From Cheiracanthium punctorium (lineage: Eukaryota; Arthropoda; Arachnida; Araneae; Cheiracanthiidae), in assembly GCA_038373885.1 (NCBI GenBank), contig JAWZYV010000080.1:1-64000 (forward strand): 64,000 bases of DNA, given 5' to 3'. Under the pieces are notes generated by a model. The model had not been told where the DNA came from. It worked only from the letters and a program-made list of their open reading frames with translations, and ran no database searches. Both the position numbers and the translations under genes were made by a program. Below, piece after piece: positions 40,301 through 52,300 of the stretch; within the stretch, counting starts at the first letter, position 1; each line of letters begins with the position of its first letter.

Positions 40301-43300
40301 CGGTGCCCGTTGCGATGATTACCGTAATTTATGGAAGAAACGCCGCACCCACGAAAATGAGCTTAGTTAGCTAGAAAATCGTCAAAAACGCCGCAGCCGC
40401 GATCGTTAGTGCGTGTGTGTGTGTGGGGGGGGGGGGGGGGTGATCGTGGTCAGAAGTCAATGCCAGATAAAATTCAATGTTTTCTAAAATAATTTCTTAA
40501 TTAACAAAAAATAAATAAATAAAAAATATGTTGCATTACTTATTAGACCTAATTTATTAAAAAAGCTATTAAGTTGATCGGATATATTTCGGGAGAAATT
40601 AGATAAACGGTAAAAAAATCTCCTTTTTTCTCCCCCTTCCCATAGAATGTTTTAAAGTATTTGCCACTATTTAACGAAGCTTACGATTTCTATTTTCAAA
40701 TAATCAGATATCAATGTTTATATTCACAAAGGCGAATTTATAGAAATAAAAAAATAACTTCTAAAAACCTTCTTGCATCCGCACAAAGTTCGGATAGACT
40801 ACCAGGCGCCATTAAAATGAAAACAGCAATCGATGTGTGAGAAGAGTCTCCAGTTAAAAGTAAACATTCCCCCCCCCCCCGCGGATGGCCAGCTGTTGAT
40901 TACGTAATGAGCTTGCTTCAGCAAATTGTTGCTTTAAACTGAATGTTGTGCAACAACTCTTGATGTTATTTATTTATTTTTTTTATATTTATAACATTGG
41001 GATTTATTTTAAAAGCACTCAGCATTTCTTGAGCATACCAATTAGTTGGCAGTGTTTATTCCATAGAGTGCACAGGGTGCAAAGCCGCACGGCGAAAAAA
41101 AAAAATCTTTCAGATTAACTTTATTTATTTATTTATTTTGGGGGGGGGGGGGAAGGGTTAAACTCGCACCGTGCGCAACATTGACTAATTTTGGCTGAAA
41201 TTCAGTATTTTAAGAACAAAAGAGGTTCATGTGAAAAACGGGTGCATTTAATAGAGGGTAGTGCACTTTTGCGGTATTTTACAGAACTTTAACCCTTCAA
41301 AATATATATTCAAAACTTCATTAAAATTTAATTATAGTTCTAAAATGTAGATGTAAAAGATTTACTTCTATTTTTTTTTTCTTTTTACTTAATTGAGGAG
41401 ACATCGGTTGGATGTATGAAGCCATCCACTTCAGAGCACGAGACATGGACCCATCTTAGGGTGCTCTGACTTTCTCCAAAACTGGATCAAAGATCAAACC
41501 TCTTTTCTATGGAGGTAGGTTCGCATTCTGATTCGCTACGCTGTGATCTGTGCACGCTAAAGAGTACGTGTCGGTGGTGGCGCCATCTTTTGAGAAAATT
41601 ATCACGAAACAAATTTTTCGTTGAAGATCGGCCTAAAAAAATTAAAAATATTGTAAACGCCGTACCCGATAGAAACGCAGCACTTACTATTTTTTAACTT
41701 TTAAACTCATAAACGCCGCGGCGTTTCTTCCATAAATTACGGTACTTGTTTGCTTATCTGGCCGGCCCTGATTGAGGTGACTAACAAAGCCCGACTGGTC
41801 CGATCCGGGGCGGGTAGAATGGCTTCGGAATGCAGCTTTCGTACGCAGTTTGAATCTTGCTTTACTGCTAACTAGCTTTCCATACACGCTTTAAAAGATA
41901 AATGAGCGTGGCAAAAATTTAACAAAGAGTCAAAATGACGTATTCGGCGCAGACCGGTGCAAAAATCGGCTAAAAGCGCAGTTCGGCGCAATATTTGTAT
42001 TTCGGCGCACACTGAAAGAGTCATAATGACGTATTCGGCACAGACCGGCGCAAAAATTGGCTAAAAGCGCAGTTCGGCGCAAGAATTTGTGTTTCGGCGC
42101 AGCTCGGTGCAATCGGCGCAGAATTAACATCCCTGAACGCGTGAGCGTTATTTTTTACCTTTCACCATATAATGCACGAGTATTAGTTTTTAATGCATTT
42201 TATATCACAATTATTTGTTTCAAGTATTAAATAAAGCTAAGAACAATAAAAGAAAATGAAGTTGTTGAATGAAAGACAAATCAATTAATACACCATTTTC
42301 CAGATTTCTTGTGACTAACAATTTATTAATTATAATCACTTAACTGGCTTGAAAAAACTCTCATTTTGACTGTGCTGACTTCAAAGATGCAGCAGTAGCT
42401 TTTTCTGCTTTATTCAGAAAATCTGAAGTAAAAATCTTTCATAATAAGAAGGCTTTCCAAAATCTTATTAGACAAGTTGCACCTGAATTCATTTCTCTTT
42501 TTCCGAATAATACTGAAAACCCTCTCACATTCAGCATAGTCAGCTGCTGAAATAGGAACATTGTATTCGATCAAGAAAGATGTAAATAACAGTTCTGCAT
42601 GAATAACGTCCGACTGTCCCAAGGGTGGATTAAAGGGGGGGGCAGAGGGGGTGACCGGCCCCCGAGAAAAAAGAAATTAATGTAAAAGATCCTAAATTGC
42701 TTCCATAAAATGGATGTATATGTCAATCTTCAAACTGCCCATCTCCATGAAACTTGCATTAATCTGCCACTGGACTGTCCGTCCTCTTTGAAAAATGTTT
42801 GTAGACTTTTACTGCTGTTAGCACGTTTCACATTTTCACTGTGTTTCGACGAACTCGAGTGGCGAGAAATGTCATACTTTCCTCCGTGAGAAATGCTGAA
42901 ATCACTCCGGCACACGTTACAATAAGCAAATTCGCTCTTTTGACATATGATATTATATATACCCCAGGGGTTGCGCTGGCTCTTTTTAACATTTCGCCAA
43001 ATTAGATTTTTTCGGACATCATTAGGAAAAGCAATTGTCAATATTTTCGCCCAAACATATTTTCTTTCGCCAAACTAATTTTATTTTCGCAATTTGCGAC
43101 GTTGGCGATCGGCAGCGCGACCCCTGTATACCCATTCTTTGCTATAACTTTGTTTATAAGTTATGCTGTGCCAGTGATCATTTATCGAAAATAATCCTCA
43201 GAAAAGCAATCGAAATATGCTCATGCTACCATCTGCGTCTACCACTTAACCGCAAAGCGGGCGCGCGCTGATGGCTGATAACGAAGAACACCACGTGAGA

Positions 43301-46300
43301 CGCACAAGTCACAGGAGAAAGACCTACTCCCTAGTAAACGATTCTCCCATTCGCTCTACTCTATGACATCATGACTGGGTAAACCAATTAAGAAATACTG
43401 GGCGTCGCATGTGGGAAAAAGATTTTTTTTCTTTGCTTCAGTGGCAACAATATTTTGATGCGCATTGTGTCAACATGGATGTGCGATGTGGATCATGGTG
43501 CTGATGCTACCACTTAGATCCATATTGAAAAGGCAAAAAGGCCCTAACATAGAACATCATTTCAATTTAGAACCTAATACATCTCTTTTTAATATCAATT
43601 TCACTTTTAAAGAAATATACAGAAGTTAGGAAGAAAATATCCGGAAATGCGTAAAAAAAAGCACTGTATACGTAAAAGCGTAAACAACAGTCGAAATGCA
43701 TAAATTTTACGCGTAAAGCGTAAAAGCTGGCAAGTCTGAAAAATCAAGTCATCTCAACTATAGCAGCTAATTTTTTAATTTTTTTTTAATTTGATGTTTC
43801 CAATTGGGAACACTGGCCTGTAAAAGGTTAAGAAGTATCCAGATAAAAATAAGGAGCTGAAAGTTTAGGTGCAATTGTTTAAAAAGTTTTTAAGCCGATT
43901 GTACATCGCGGTGTACTATCGCCATTCTTCGCTGGCGCACTGGCCTAGACCTCGGCAGTGGCGGCATGGTACAAATGGCTGGCGGCGCAGTCCTCTACTT
44001 CTAGGTCAAATTTAATGATTCCTCTAGATAGGTATTCTACTGATCATTAAAATGCTACATTTAACTTATGTAGAACCCAAAAAAAAAAAAGCCTTTAACA
44101 TGTTTTGTGGTGCTTAGTGACAATGCAACTAACAAACAAACAAAAAAATGGAGAAGAGGGGGGGAGGGGGCAGGAAGCTTCCTTAGTAATCCAACTACAT
44201 TTTAAATTCATACAAATTTCTTACCTGCACATAAATATCCTTGATAAAAGATTCCCCTAGAAAAAGAAATGTTGCATATATGAAACATTTAAATCACAAT
44301 AATGGAAAAGAATGATATCCATAAAACAGCATTCAATTATCAAATTATACTCTTTGTTTTAAGTTTACAAGATAATCTGCCAAAATTTGCACAAAAGCTT
44401 TTATCTCACATTATAAAATATTACTTACTTTAAGAGCTTTTCACATTCTACACATGAAGTAGCTTTGTCAAAAGAGTGCAGTTGAAACATATGATCTGTA
44501 CACCGCAAAGTTGATGGCAAAACATTATCCCTAAAAAAAAAATTTTTTTGTTTAATCATAAAACACATAATGAAAGCAAGGGCTCTGCTGAATTCTAAAA
44601 TTTGGGGGCCCAAAGGTCTCATAAAATCAATATTTGGGGATTTGTTACTGAACTTTCTGAATTATTTTTCAATACCCTTATCTAATCAAGAAAATAGCAT
44701 ACAGATTTTAAGCTTTGGGATAAAATGTCACAAAGATTTAATTTTTTTTAATGCCATAAAGAACTAAAATATAGCATGAAATTTTTGATTCACATAAATG
44801 TTTTATGATAAATATACCTAGACATTGATCTACAGTGCACACCGGTTATAACGGACCTGGACTATAACGTACCTAGAAGCTAGGTCCCGATTGAAGTCCT
44901 ATATCTATAATGTTATTTAACGTCGGTTAAAACGTACTTAAGAAAAGTACGTACTTCGGCTATTACGTACTTTTTATACCAAAGACAAAAATAAAATTTT
45001 GCTTTTCTTAAGAAGCTTGTTCTCAGAAATTTCAGTACCTTCAAAAACACTCGTTGTCAGTGTTCGGATTCTCTAGCGACATGAATTGTGTATGAATGGA
45101 GGGAGTGATCTTTTATCTTTTCCCCATGCTAGGTAGAGCTCAGAACAAGACCATGTTTTTTATTTGTCATTCATCAATGTAAATGCCTCCTGAAAAACCC
45201 TATCTATAATGACTCTGATGATAGTGAAGAAGAAACAGAGGAGTCTATACCAAGCATACCCGACGCATTCAATGCTGCAAAAATATTCTCACGATTTTTT
45301 GAATGCCGCAGTGATGATGCAGAGACACTACAAAAGTCTATAATGGATATCCATAACGGCATTTTTAGAGTAGCATCTGCCCATTTAAAACAAAAAAAAA
45401 TGACAGATTATTTATCTCAATAAAAATTGTAAGTAATGAATTTTCTATGTTTAATTTAAATTTTAAAAAATCCAACCTGTTTAAAAGACATATCGCAATG
45501 AAATTATGAGCCCGCTTTCTTTTTTTGTGTAATATTGAATCTTACCGGCGGTACTGCTTATAACGTACTTCGGCTATAACTTACTACTTTTTTAGGTCCC
45601 GTCAGAGTATGTTATAACCGGTGCCTACTGTATAAAATTTTAAATAGGAAATGAAATAGAACACAAGTGGAAGAAGGTTCTCAGGAATGCTTTGGCCCAC
45701 CAGGGGCTGTCATGTCAATAAAAGAAGAAATAGTGCATGTGAAAAAAAATAATTCACTAAAACTTGCAAGTAAAATACCTTCCAATGAAAGGAAGCACAA
45801 AATACTGAATTGCAGTACTCTGAGCAAAACAAGTGTGCCATCAGTTAGGAAAAAATATTTTAAAGGCTTTTTCAAAAAAAGAACTATATAGTTACTTACA
45901 ATGCTCTGTTTATAGCATCAATCCATTTGCGTCTCATTTCTTCAGTTTTGGCATACATAGTTAAAGCTGTCTTATTGTTTCTGTGCGCTAGCAACCAGCT
46001 GTAACTCCACTAAAAAAAAACATTTTTCACTCAAAAAGGGTTTTTAAGAATTAATATGTCAAAGTTTAGGCTTAACTTCTTTTTTTTCTTTTTTTTTTTT
46101 TTTAAGTACCTATACTGAAATGGTATTGCATTCATTTATTCATTTACTGTGCACAAATAATACTTCTTTAGAAAAGGAAATGAAAAAAACATTAATATTT
46201 TACAAAACATTTTAACAATAAAATTTTTGCAAAAAAAAGTATTGTTTATGTTGTTTGTAGCAGCGATGCTGTTCTTTTTCCCATTCTTATTGTATGTTTC

Positions 46301-49300
46301 TATTTTGTGAATTTTCTTATTTTATTTATTTTATTTTTATCTACCTTCCAGGATGTATTCCATAAGACGGGGGCAGGCCGTCAAGCCAGATGCGTCGCCA
46401 AAGCTTACGATAAGTAAGCAGACATGTCAGCCTTGCCAATCGAGATGAAGCATTTAGCAACCCTTTTGCAGATCTATGTTGTTATTTCATGATATCATTA
46501 GAAATTATGTGATTGGTCAAAGAAATTAAATGGGAATTGAGTAAGTTTGAAGGAATGTGATTGGGTAAAAGAATGTAACGGATAACTGTGAAAGTGAAAT
46601 TGTATAGTACAGTTTTTGAATGTTGTTTGAGTTTGTTTTTAATAAGTGAAATTTCTGGCTGCTTTTATATTAAATGTAGATAAGTTGTGTAGAAATGCAA
46701 TGAATTCGCTTTATTATAATATGTGTGTTTTTTTTTGTTTTTTTTTAATCATCGATAGACTGAATTTTGGTTAAAAGCAGAAAATGTTTGTAGTGAAGAA
46801 TAATTAAAGCACCCGTGTTAAAGTTCTTTTGCAAATTTGCATGCTTTTTCATGGATTTCATTTGTGAAAAAGGCATACTGTTCATAAATAAAGCAGTACG
46901 TCAAGGCCATTAAATAACAGGGCTGCCATCGCTTATCAGTGTTCAAAATAGTTGCTTTAGTTGCCTCATACATAAGAAATAATATCTAAAATAGCACCCT
47001 TCATCCAAAAATAGTAGCCAAATAGTAGCAAACTAATACCATTAATTCACGAACACATGGGATAGCAATGATTTTTATGACAGAGGGTCATTGGAAGCAC
47101 AGATACAGGAGTTTTTAGCATTACCAAACCATTCTACCTTTATGATTAGCAGTCTTTTTCAAAAACGCAGGGCAACTTAAAAATATTTTCTCACTAGCAA
47201 GATCTGCATAGAGTAGAACATACTGTAAAGAAAGCATTGACTCACCAACTTCTGAAATTCCCAAGGTGGAAAATAAAGCATGAACAATATTTTTGATAAT
47301 TTTTGCCAAACAGTGTACGAATGACATTTTAAATGATATATACTAAATAGCATATGAACAGCATTTTTACTACTTTTCATAAAACCAACACATGAAACAC
47401 TTTTAAGTTTGTAGAAAGTATACAAATATTTTATATAACATACATATGAGGAAAAAAAATAAACTTTAGTCATTTTCATTGAAAAAAAAAATATATTAGA
47501 TACAAAACTCTGATAATTTTAAAACATTAGGGAAGGAAAAAAGCAATTTTGTAATGCATAAGAAAATGCTGTAAAATTACACCTATAGAGATGCCAACCC
47601 TCGATGAGACTTTTCAGTAGTAATTGAGAAAATTTTCAGTAGTTTTTTATGTTTGTCAGTAGTCAGTCGCAAAAGGCTCTTTTTTTTTCAATCCCCCCCC
47701 CCCTCAAAATAATAATAATAAAACAAAATTAAATACACCCTATTAAAAATTGATCTAAATTAAAAATAAATGAAAACTTACATCAATTATAATTTATTCA
47801 AAACATTTTGATAAAACAGATTGCAACTTATATTAAAGTACCAATTGTCTAACAAATGTCATTTACTGTAGTTTAACACAACACGTATGCACTATAACTA
47901 AATTTCATCAATTTTCTTTTTCAAAACATTTGCTGTTGAAGATTTTGCAGCTTTTAGCTGTTCTTGAGTAAACTTTTTTTGATAGCATGTTTCTTTAGAT
48001 GTAGACATTTTTATTTTCTCAACTAACACGGCTTCTAATGTTTCACTACTTAAATTGGGCCGAAAATCAGTCTGATTTTTTCTAACTAAACTAAAAAGTC
48101 AATTGCATGAAGCATTGGAATGTGGTACTATTAATATAGCAAACATTATAGTAGGAAGTAGTTTGTACTTTATCGCACCATTGCAGTCTTTTAGTTATAT
48201 ATTTCCCACCACACACAGTCAAGGTCAGGTCTTTCCTCTGAAAGCGCCAGTGAAATTGAGAGTTTACTGCGACTCATAACAGATGAATAATTCTTCTAAT
48301 TTCATATAAACATTCAAATAATTATAAATTATATATAGACACTAGAGATGAGATGGGCTCAGCCCAGGCTTGGGCCCTGTAATTCACGATTGCATTCGGG
48401 CTCGGGCTCGTGAAAAATGTGTCCTTTATTGAGCATACTCCTTGAAACAGATTTTAAAAAGCAATTCATCAGAAAAATAAAGTTCCGATGTGATGCTAGG
48501 ACTTGCAACAAAATAAGTGATGGGTAAAAAGCTAGCTTTTTCACATAATTTACTAAATGGTGTGTTGTGCTATTTAATTTGCGTATGTGTGTTAAAATGC
48601 TGTTAATTCAGAATTTTGGCCTCATTATTTACTGGTCTTTCTTAGTTAACTGCTAGTAATGTATATATTCACATCGTATCATGAAATATTTTTTTTTAAG
48701 TAATTTTGTTCCTATCAACTAAATTCTTATATGCAAATTTCTTAAATTTATTATGCAAATCTCTTTTCTGGATGTGTTTTAAATATAACATTATTTAATG
48801 TCACAATATGAGATTTATAACTTGTATTGTTCTGTATATAATATATCTAAGTACATACGAATGTTTAACACTGGTGTGACTACTCAACGGAATTTTTAAT
48901 AAAAATTGAAACATTATCGTTATTATTTGATAAACATGGATATAAAGAATTGGAAAGTGTATTAAGTGTTTGTAACTAATATTTGTCTTTAATTTGCACA
49001 AACAGCAAAATTTCTTATATTCTATCAATGAAGTAATTGAACTTTATTTATCTTTAGCTGAAATTTCGGGCTCGGGCTCTGCCTTAAATAATATTGCTCG
49101 GGCTCAGATTAAAAGTCCTCGGGCTCGGACTTCAAAAAACGAGCCCGAACTTATCTCTAATAGACACTACACAGCACTATGCAGAGATTAAAATTCTATC
49201 ACATTCCTGACGATAGTGAGGTAACTAATAAAAATACGCTCTGACAGAAACAGAAAACAGAAAAAAGTAAAGCGTGAGAGAGGGAAAGGAGGGGGGGAAG

Positions 49301-52300
49301 AAGAGAGATGCGAGCGAAAGGGTGGGGAGGAAAGAAGAAAAGCGCACATGAAGTGCAGACTAAACAATTTTTCTCTTCCACCGGGTGCTGATTACTAATT
49401 CGGAGCAGATTGCATTTGATAATTGTTTGTTTTAGGCTTTGCGTATTGCGCAATAACTTTTACTATTTTCTTTCTTTATTTTTTTAAAGATCATTAAAAG
49501 AACGTAGTTTAAAAACGCTGTAGAATAAATCCAATTATATTTAAATTTCCGTAAAAAAATCTTTTTCCGTAGCCCGTAGTAAATCAAATTTTCCAAAAAA
49601 AAATCCGTAGAAACTACTGATGATCCATAGTAGTTGGCATCTCTGCACCTAAAAAGGAGAAAAAAAAAAAAAAAAACACGGAAACATGTGAAGTTTATTC
49701 TTTGCTTACTTTCATTAATGATTTTTTACCAATTGAAAACATCATGTGTCTCAATTTCATTATTTTTTTTTTTACCATTTACATTCATATTTGAATCTAC
49801 CCTCTTCAATGAAATTTTTTCTTTACTATTTTACATTAAAAAAGTGGTTAAAAAATAATTTAAATTTGAAATAATCAATTTTTACTCTTATGGTATTGGA
49901 GGTTGAAATAAAAATACACGAAAAGAAAAATATTTGTTCTTAAGATGGATGGGGAAAGATTGAAATTGGGATACTAGTGCATATTCAACGAAATTTTCCT
50001 ACCAAGAATTTTAATGAACAAACATCTGAATTAGTTGATACAGGTGAGGAGGGAGGAGCCAAAAATACAGTAATCAATTTGACAAAACTGCAGAATTCTG
50101 TGGAAAACTCATCAATGATAAATTTTAAGAGATTATTTCTTAACACAAAATATGGGCAGTGATTTTATTAAAATTTTTTTTAATTTCAAAATTCGTTAAA
50201 AAACGGGGGATTTGCATAAAATCATAAAAAGCGTAAGTTTTATGCAGAAAGTGTAAAACCTGGTGAGTTTGCATCAATATACGTAAGGCGCATATCGATA
50301 ATCAAACAAATCAATACCCTTTTTCTGCTACAGCTGCTCACAACTGTTTTCAAACCTTGTGATCTAAAACGTCCTTAATAAAATTATTATGCGGTCAAAA
50401 TAGTCATTTTAGGTCTCTTTTAAAGAAAATAGTTACCATAGTCGCCTTTGGCTGAAAATAGTAGCAAACAGTGACGTTTTAGGCAGCCCTGAAACCAATA
50501 TACAGTTCATTAAGGAATTAAATGGAAAATTTGAGGTATATGCTTTTGTTTATTTCTTGCTGAACTGTATATTGGTTAGACGTTGAGAATTTCTATTGTT
50601 TTATGGTCCCATATTTATATAAAGGTTTTAGTATTTTGTGTTATTTTTTGTGAATCGGAAAGGAGAGATTTCAATTTTTAAGGTTATAAGAAACATGGTT
50701 GATTTTATTGAATACATGGGATTGCTATTGGGTATGCAGAATTCACCTACATTTTTTAATTTCATATGAATCAATAGATGAGGATTTTTGAGTTTTTTAT
50801 AGTGAGTTTTGATTTTATCCTGATTTTAGCAGTTAAGTTTTGTGCATTTAGTTTATGTAGATGTGCATAGTGTTTAGTTTACGTTCATTTTTTTTTAAAT
50901 TATCTTTGAAATATGTGTACAAATGTTTTAATAAGGTGTTTAGATAAGTGTATTGTAGTTTTGGGTTTATTTTTTTTATTTAACTATATATGTTGTGTTT
51001 GGCAACAACAAAAAAAAGTCGCCAACTAAACCTGCCCCTGTTTAGGGAATTTTGTCGTACCTTCCTATTTTTACTAATTTCTTCCTTCCTTCGAATTATC
51101 GAAATCATAAAATTTAATAAACAAATAAATGGAAATAAATTTTTGTAATTTGGGTGCATATTTAAATGAAAAATGCACTTGCATACTTATTACATGCCTT
51201 ATGATTAGAACAAGTTAATTATATTGGAAAATAATAGTCAATTGTTTTTTGTATTAACACATTGATCCATTTCCATGCAGCAATATCATGCCATTGTCAA
51301 AGCAGAATGTCAACACTGCACAGAAATGTCTGTGAGGGCATCTATGGGAAAACTACACCTATTTTCTTTGGGAGGGGGATTTCTGGTGTAGCTTCCGAGT
51401 ACAGTAGGAATTTGAATTTTAAGGTGCAAAATAATTCTTTTACATGTTTTGTATGTGATGGTCATTATTTGTGAGCTAAACTGATTTTTTCACTAACTCA
51501 TACTTATGAGAAATTCAAACTGTCGAGACTCTACTGTATGTGTTGTCATATGGCTTTAGAATGCAGTTGGCAATTAACAGAACACATAAAAATTGTGAAA
51601 TGCTTTTTTTAAACTATTATTATTACTATAAAGTTTTTTTGACCAACATAACTAGAATGAGAAAATACCCCATACATCGTTCATACACATTTTTTCAAAG
51701 AAACAAACTTAAGCATTTTTAAGCACTCTTATTTTATTTTATTTTTAAGTATTAAATTTTTTTATAGTTCACTTTGTAGATAGTTAAAAGTGAGGGACAT
51801 CAATAGGGAGGTATAACCCCTTTGAAATTTGGACATTTGTTGAAATGATAATAGTCAAGCATATTTTGGAGGAATTTTGCTTTATGAGTAGACAACTTTT
51901 TTTTTCTTTCAATATACATGATTAAAATTAAAGAACAGTTTTATTTAGATTCTGTTTCTTTCAGTTGCAATTGCAGTTTTAAAAATGTGTTAGCATAACT
52001 AATTATATTCATCCTTACAACTATAATAATTAAAAAGACAAAGTAAAAATGCAAAACGATTAAGCAGAAATGTAGCTATAAAATCAGCAAAAGATAAGAA
52101 ATAAATATTAAATATTAACATTTTACAATTTTATCGAAGAAAATACTATGATCTCTCATTTACGAGCATTTTTCATCATTTCTTCCATGGGACATAAGAA
52201 AACAATGATAATTCTTATTCATTTATGTGCTGCCCTAAGAAATCATTTATATACATTGCAAAAGAAATGTTCTCAGTTCAAAAAGATTTTTCAACTAAAC

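Larger units (their letters stand above)
38793..42135. mobile_element. hAT-like element with 6-bp target duplication and long subterminal arrays
   Basis: The ends are CAGGGATGTTAA and its inverse TTAACATCCCTG, flanked by AACGCG (38787-38792 and 42136-42141). The left arm holds the GGGAGCA array and the right arm a 91-bp tandem array. A truncated second left end starts at 36562 because of the tandem duplication. It contains the TA-flanked element 40322-41742. No transposase frame was recognised. Confidence 0.6.
42410..43190 (-). pseudogene. internally deleted hAT transposase remnant
   Basis: The N-terminal part reads SEFAYCNVCRSDFSISHGGK then DISRHSSSSKHSENV, a BED-type zinc finger (Cys-x2-Cys and His...His) typical of hAT transposases. 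The C-terminal part has CERVFSIIRKKRNEFRCNLS, the hAT dimerisation domain. The catalytic core expected between them is missing: AELLFTSFLIEYNVPISAAD runs directly into the dimerisation segment. Two MITEs (42620-42772 and 42965-43126) interrupt it. Not functional. It probably belongs to the element whose ends are at 36481 and 43738. Confidence 0.75.
36481..43738. mobile_element. hAT-like element with 6-bp target duplication, nested host
   Basis: The ends CAGACTTGCCAACTT and, in reverse, CAGACTTGCCAGCTT differ at one of 15 positions. The flanking duplication is AAAAAT (36475-36480 and 43739-43744). The left end is duplicated at 38712 by the tandem repeat. Inside lie remnants of a hAT transposase (42410-43190) and inserted elements at 38793-42135, 40322-41742, 42620-42772 and 42965-43126. 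Confidence 0.7.
36137..43827. mobile_element. piggyBac-like repeat family R, copy 2, split by a 7-kb insertion
   Basis: The left part (36137-36480) and right part (43739-43827) together match copy 1 at 5815-6342. TTAA follows the right end (43828-43831). The insertion between them is the hAT-like element 36481-43738. Part of the left arm is also duplicated at 38421-38711. Confidence 0.6.
47586..49645 (-). mobile_element. hAT-like element with 6-bp target duplication, middle of the nest
   Basis: The ends are TAGAGATGCCAAC and, in reverse, CAGAGATGCCAAC, flanked by CACCTA (47580-47585 and 49646-49651). The relative at 31250-31913 has the unoccupied site. It contains a decayed transposase C-terminus and the inner element 48343-49159. 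Confidence 0.75.
46918..50491. mobile_element. hAT-type element, outermost of a three-deep nest
   Basis: The ends CAGGGCTGCC and its inverse GGCAGCCCTG are perfect 10-bp inverted repeats, and both subterminal regions contain AGTAGCAAAC-like motifs. No clear target duplication remains. It contains the element 47586-49645. A partial relative lies at 31250-31913. Confidence 0.6.

Noticed and set aside
49260..49340. Purine-rich GAGAGAGG stretch as a possible regulatory GAGA element
   Set aside because: It lies inside a nested hAT element and looks like simple-sequence drift; no promoter context.
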